A stretch of 64,000 nt of DNA, taken from positions 682,001 through 746,000 of the forward strand of contig JAVYIG010000166.1 of NCBI GenBank assembly GCA_035222895.1. The letters are read 5' to 3'. The stretch comes from Strongylocentrotus droebachiensis. Lineage: Eukaryota; Echinodermata; Echinoidea; Camarodonta; Strongylocentrotidae. Under the pieces are notes generated by a model. That model was not told the origin of the DNA. It made no database searches and worked only from the letters and a program-made list of their open reading frames with translations. The position numbers were made by a program, and so were the translations under genes. Positions 48,501 through 54,500 of the stretch are shown piece after piece; the first letter of the stretch is position 1, and every line of letters begins with the position of its first letter.

Positions 48501-51500
48501 TGCAGGCCTTTAATTTCAATATTTTTAGGGCAAGGCCACTTTTCTGTAGGGCACATTCCTATATAACAGCACAAATAGGAAGAATTGGAAAGGGCACAAA
48601 AAATCTCCAAGGCCAATGAGAGGGGCATTGAGGCCAATCAAAAGGGCATCCAAGGCCATGACCTTGGTCGCCTTGGATTAATTTAAGACCTGTCTTTGAA
48701 TTTTGTAATCTTTGTTTGTATCAGTGTCCCGACTGTTTTAACATGGAATTTCAATTCAATAAACCGAAATGAATGAGACAAAAAATTGTCGTATCTTACA
48801 TGTCCCGTCGGTACCCCACAGCAGATGAACCTCTGATCGGGTCTCATGATGGCCACGCCCACCTTGTCTGTCGGGTGGGTCACCGTCTGAACCCCTGACC
48901 CCAGGTCGACCTCTACCAGCCGGTCCTGATGACCTCCCAGGAGCAGACGGGTGTCACTCAGGACCAGCATGCTCTGCATGTTCTGAAAGTCCTCGCCCCT
49001 GAAAATGGAAGGAATCGTCCACAATTGCAAAACCCAACGGCCGGTTTCTCAAAAAACATCATGACCCGAATTCACAAAGGAGGTTTAAATTTAACCAATG
49101 GTTTAAATCTTCATTTACATAACCCATGGTCTAAAATTAGCGCAAATGAAGCGCGACACAATCAGAGGTCTAATATTAGATGCACGCAAGGGGAGGTACG
49201 CTTAATTTGTGCTGATTTTAAACCAATTACCATGGGTTATTTAAATGAGGGTTTAAACCATGGGTTAAATTTAAACCTCCTCTGTGAATTTGGGCAAATA
49301 AGTCCATTAGTTTGTGGACTTCCCATAGAGACATGCGTTCATTCTTTATCGCACGTTTCAAAGGGACTTCCAAAAAGCCCACAGATTCATTCTAAAAAGA
49401 GTATCGTTTGTGAATACGAACTATAAAACCAAGTAATCTGAGATACTTTTGCAGTTTGTAAAGAAGAACGATATTCAGTATCAAATTGGCTGTGATTAAA
49501 TTAACATTTTGTGGCATGACACTTCTGCGAATCTGAACCTTTTGTAAAATTCAAAAAATAATTCTGGTATTACGTTATTCAATTTCGTCTCTTGAGAGCG
49601 AAAAGGACATTAGAGACATCCTTCAGTTGTGAAGTGGTAAGACTGTGGCAGTCTTTTTATGATGATAACGTCAAGTGTAATGGGAGTCACATTACTGTAT
49701 GCTATAATACAGTGAAAACGTGTACAGGACCTTTGTTGTGCTTGGTTGCTTATTCATTTACATGTTTATACAGACACAAACATTTTCAGGTGGTTTTATT
49801 GCGTCATATCTGAACAGGCCTTCGAGCCTTCATGATCTGAAAGTCATCACTCCTGAAACACTGCAGGAATCAGCTGAAGTACTACAAAACCTAAAAGAAT
49901 TACTGGGAAAATTGATCTTCTGTTCTATGTACAATTCAATATTGTTTGCCAAAAGCCAATATTCCTGAAATACTTAAGGAATTGGGTAGAATTTGGTTGG
50001 CAAAAAGGGAATTGGAATGAAAATGACTGAATATATCCTCATACTGTTCCACTTATATCAAAAGATATACACGCCAGGTATGTTGATATTTCGTCTACAC
50101 TTACTTGCAATCGAAGACTCTCATGCCTTGCCTGGCATTGCAGCGGAGGCCATTGTTGTAGAGTGAGAGGACGCCCCCGGGGAAGGTGGATATCTCACGG
50201 ATCGGGTTGGTAGGGTGAACCTGGAAGGATGTGTACTTCTGCAGCTGGGGTCCATAGTATGATGTCACGTGACCCTAACAGTTAAATGACATACATGTAG
50301 AGAGACATACGGTAATGATGATGATGATGATGATGATTCACAACATTTGTATAGCGCCATATATCTGTTTAAAAAAACATTCAAACAAAATGGTATCCTT
50401 CCAAAGTTGAGGAGAAGTCAGAGGAAGACATCAGGAAGAGGATGTGGTAAATGGTAGACTGGGTACTACAAGCCCACCTGCCTGACCTTGCAACCAAAAT
50501 TGCCAGATGGGCAACTGATGGCAAGTTCACTAGATATATACAATAACTGAAAAATCAACCTCTATGTTATGGAAAATCACACACCAACACAGTGTTTGTA
50601 AATCCAAACTTTACACAAGAGGAAAATCCTCCTCATCAAAAATCATTCTGAAAATGTAATTGTCTAATTTTTGCTTGTTGTTTATTCTTGCATCTTGCTC
50701 TGAAGAAAACAAGATGGAAGTTGTGATATGGCTGTACTGTAGGCAATTAGGTGCAATCAGACCTTCATTTCTAGAATTTGGTGGAGCTCTATTAATCCCA
50801 CTCCTTGTTTTGCCAAGGAGCTCAAATTGAGCTCCTCAAATAACTCTCCTGGAAAGAGTGAGGAGCTCAATTTGAAAATTGATGTTTTTACCTTGTATTA
50901 TTGTGTGTGGGTTCAAAATGCTGTAATAAAATAATAATATTTAGAGCAGGAATTACAGCTCGCGTGCGTGACGAGAGTTTTCCCACCTCACACACTCTCA
51001 CCATACCACGAATGGTCCGTCGTGGGATCCTAGCGGGCTAGAGTTTGTCAACAAGACCAACGCACTTTCGGAGAGTCGCAGCGCGCGCAATTTTACCGGG
51101 ACTCGAAAGGTTTGTCATGGGAAGCTGGCCGGCTAGGTTTCTGCCACAACAACGCTGGGTCGGCTGCTAGCAAAATGAGAGTAACTACGATCGAGAACAT
51201 CGTAGGTGTTCTTAACTTATCAATAAGAGAATTATAAATTCTATTTGAGATGAAATAATAAACTAGATCTACAAACAAACCTCGACAGATCTCTAATGAC
51301 TATTTGAATGCTTGTTTATTTCTCCATTTGACGATTTGTTTTCTTGATCCTTCGATACAAAGTACGTACGTACGTGCGCCACAGCATTTTAGCGATCGCA
51401 TGGTCTGAACGTGCGCGCTAGCCTATTAAGGGCGCATTTTCACGAAACACTTGCGCCTTATTAAAGCACTAAATACAAAGCTAGTAGAGAGCTCGTGGGC

Positions 51501-54500
51501 GGAAAACTGTTCGTGATCCCGAATCACGAACAGTTTGCCGCGCGAGCTCTCTACTACCTTCGTATTTAGTGCTTTTATAAGGCGCAAGTGTTTCCGTGAA
51601 AATGCGCCCATTACGAATCATTCGTGTATTTTTTCTGTTCTAATAATTTATTGGCGCATTTTCACGGCAAACATTTGGGATTTTTAACTGAAGGAAAACA
51701 TTGAAACCAAGGAGCGCTGTAAACAACGCTCCTGATTATTTTTTTGGAGCGCTGTAGGAGCGCCGGCGCGATCGCGCTCCTTAGAAATGAAGGTCTGTGT
51801 CTTGCACGACAGATGACTTTATCTCTTGATATGATTATTGAATAATACTTCTTTCTTGTATCACTACTGTTGTGTCTTGATTGACAAGCAAGCCAGACTA
51901 AGTTGACGACCAAAGCAATAATAGGGACTTTTAGATTTGCACGTCGACATAGTGGACTGCTACGTGTGCCATCCGTTTAAGGCACTGCCACTGACATCAC
52001 AATGCCTTAAAAGGACGTGACACGGACATGCACGTAAGATTAAGATAAGGTATGCTGGGCCATGAAGTAAGAGGACCCATGTTGTTGGCTAGTAGATGTA
52101 AGTCATATGTCAATCATTTCAAATGTGTGTTAATGATATAAAGTGTAGATCGAGGCCGAATGGTTAATTGAATGCCTGGCCTCAATAAAAAGTATTACAC
52201 ACACTTGAATATAGCTCTCTGACTTAGTCATTCTCAGGTCATATCAGGAAAGTTCTCATTTTGGGGTGAAATAAACGGAAAGAAGTTATTTGTTGTATGA
52301 GACACCTAGCACAGTATTACCCTTTATTTAAACAGGGTTCGTACACTTACACATTTTTAAAATTCCATGACCTTCCATGACTTTCCAGAGCAGGATAATG
52401 TAAATTTCCATGACCATTTTCAATGATGAACATGTCTTAATTTAAAGCGTACAACTATATATCATCGCAATACTAGGAAGCAAATCACAAAACTATAAGG
52501 CGCATCCCTATTTCGAAGATCCTCCCCCCCCCCCACCAAAAAACAAAAACAAAAAAAAAAATCTGGATTTTTGTTGTTGTCATCTTTAGTTTAAAAACAA
52601 CATTGTTACTAGACCTAGGTCTAATTATACTAAGTTCACAAGCACTTCAACTGTGCCTCGTATAATGAGAGTGAAAGTATTTTTCGAACACTAGATTAAG
52701 ACGCGATCTGATCTGGTTAACAAAAAGCCAACATTGGTCTTTTTGTTAACATCAGAACCGCTCTTATTTCAGTGACAGTGTTCGAAAATACTTTCATTTT
52801 ATTACGAGGCACAGTTGAAGTGCTTGTGAACTAACGTAGACCCAGTAACAATGTTTTTTTTAAAACTAAAGATGACCAAAAAAAAATCCTCCAAGTTCAA
52901 ACAGAAATGTGGACAGGCTAGTTTTCGCGTGGTGATTCGTTATCCCCTGTGTAAGTGAGCTGCATCATACAGGTGAATGAGCTGAAGACACGGCAGAGCT
53001 TCGGCCGGCAAAGTGCCTTGTGACGGGGCATAATTTATCGAGACTGAAAAAAAAAACTTTAAACAAAAACTGTCTTCCTTTCAAATTAGGAACGTAGTTT
53101 AACTTCAAATAGTAGATCCTATTCTTTATTTGCATCATGTAATTCATGTTGTGACACAGAGATTTTTGAAAACTACTAAAAAGTAGCATTTGAGGACTCA
53201 AATATCCTGTACCTGACTATATAAGGCGCACCCCCGACTTTCGATATTTTGCTGACGGAAAAAAGTGTGCCTTAATTGCGGACCTTGGGGAAAGCAGCAA
53301 CCACGAGGCTAGGCTAGCTAACTGGCTGTATGCTCGCGCTCGCACAATGGACGCCAAATGTGGAATCAAATGCGATTTAGGGTTGCGATATTCGAGTAAA
53401 TTTAGAGCAACACGATTTTTAAAGGGGTTCTTACGAAAACACGAGTGGCTCATGATGCATAGTTATTTACATTTAAATTATTGTTTTATGAATATTCTGT
53501 GGTAAGACCCCGGGGTAAAACACCTTCATTCAAACTTTTAATCAAAATCAAAGCACAAGCTCGATCAAAAAGTAATCGTACAGCGTGCATGCAGCATACG
53601 TGTATGTACACACACCGGCACCACGCACCGCACCTGTCACTGCAAGTCATTTACGCACACAAACATCTTGCATACATGTACATGGCTCGGAACCCAAAAC
53701 CCGGACAGGTCCGGCAATTTTCCAAATTTCTTAACGGGACCCGGAAAAGTCCGGTAACCCGGGGATAATATTGACTTTTAAAAGGCTACTCTCTACCACA
53801 CATCTTGTGTGACCTACTGTCTACTGACCGCAATATTTTTTATCCTGCTGTCTACCAGCCAGGATTCAAGACACTTAATTACAATAAGTCCCAGGTCAAC
53901 ATGCTTAGTTTAGACCACTCCCTAAGACGAAACCAGCCGGGTATTATATACTGGGCTAGGCATTCATCACTTCTCAAAATACAGAAGTACACTCCCTGTC
54001 AGAGCACCCATCCCACATGCTTTACTATGATTGGCATGCAGCGCCCATGCTATACATGAACCCAAGATTTGCATTCATTTTGTTATGTGCTGGTTGCCTG
54101 GTAACCGATAACAAACAAAGGCCGCGCACCCTGTTCAGAGAAACCACATGTAATATTACACCACGCTGGGCGGCAGCTGTCTGGCATGCATGCACTAATC
54201 CTTGCCGTTTGTAAACACAATAGTTAAAAATACTGCTTGGATTTTGATAGGGAATATGAATATCTTTGCCTTTTAAAAATAATTCTACGGTACGACATGC
54301 TTTGGGAAAACTGAGAATGAGTGAAAGTCGATAGTGAAAGAGATAAAGAGATGTGAATGAATGTTGGGGAGGGATCGAGAAACAAAATGAAAGAAACTTG
54401 AGAAAGAAAACATGCGAAAACTACTTTTTAAAGGTAAATAATTTTGTATTATTTTAAAGAAAGAGATCAAAATTAATAAAGGCAAGATTTGAGGGGGACA

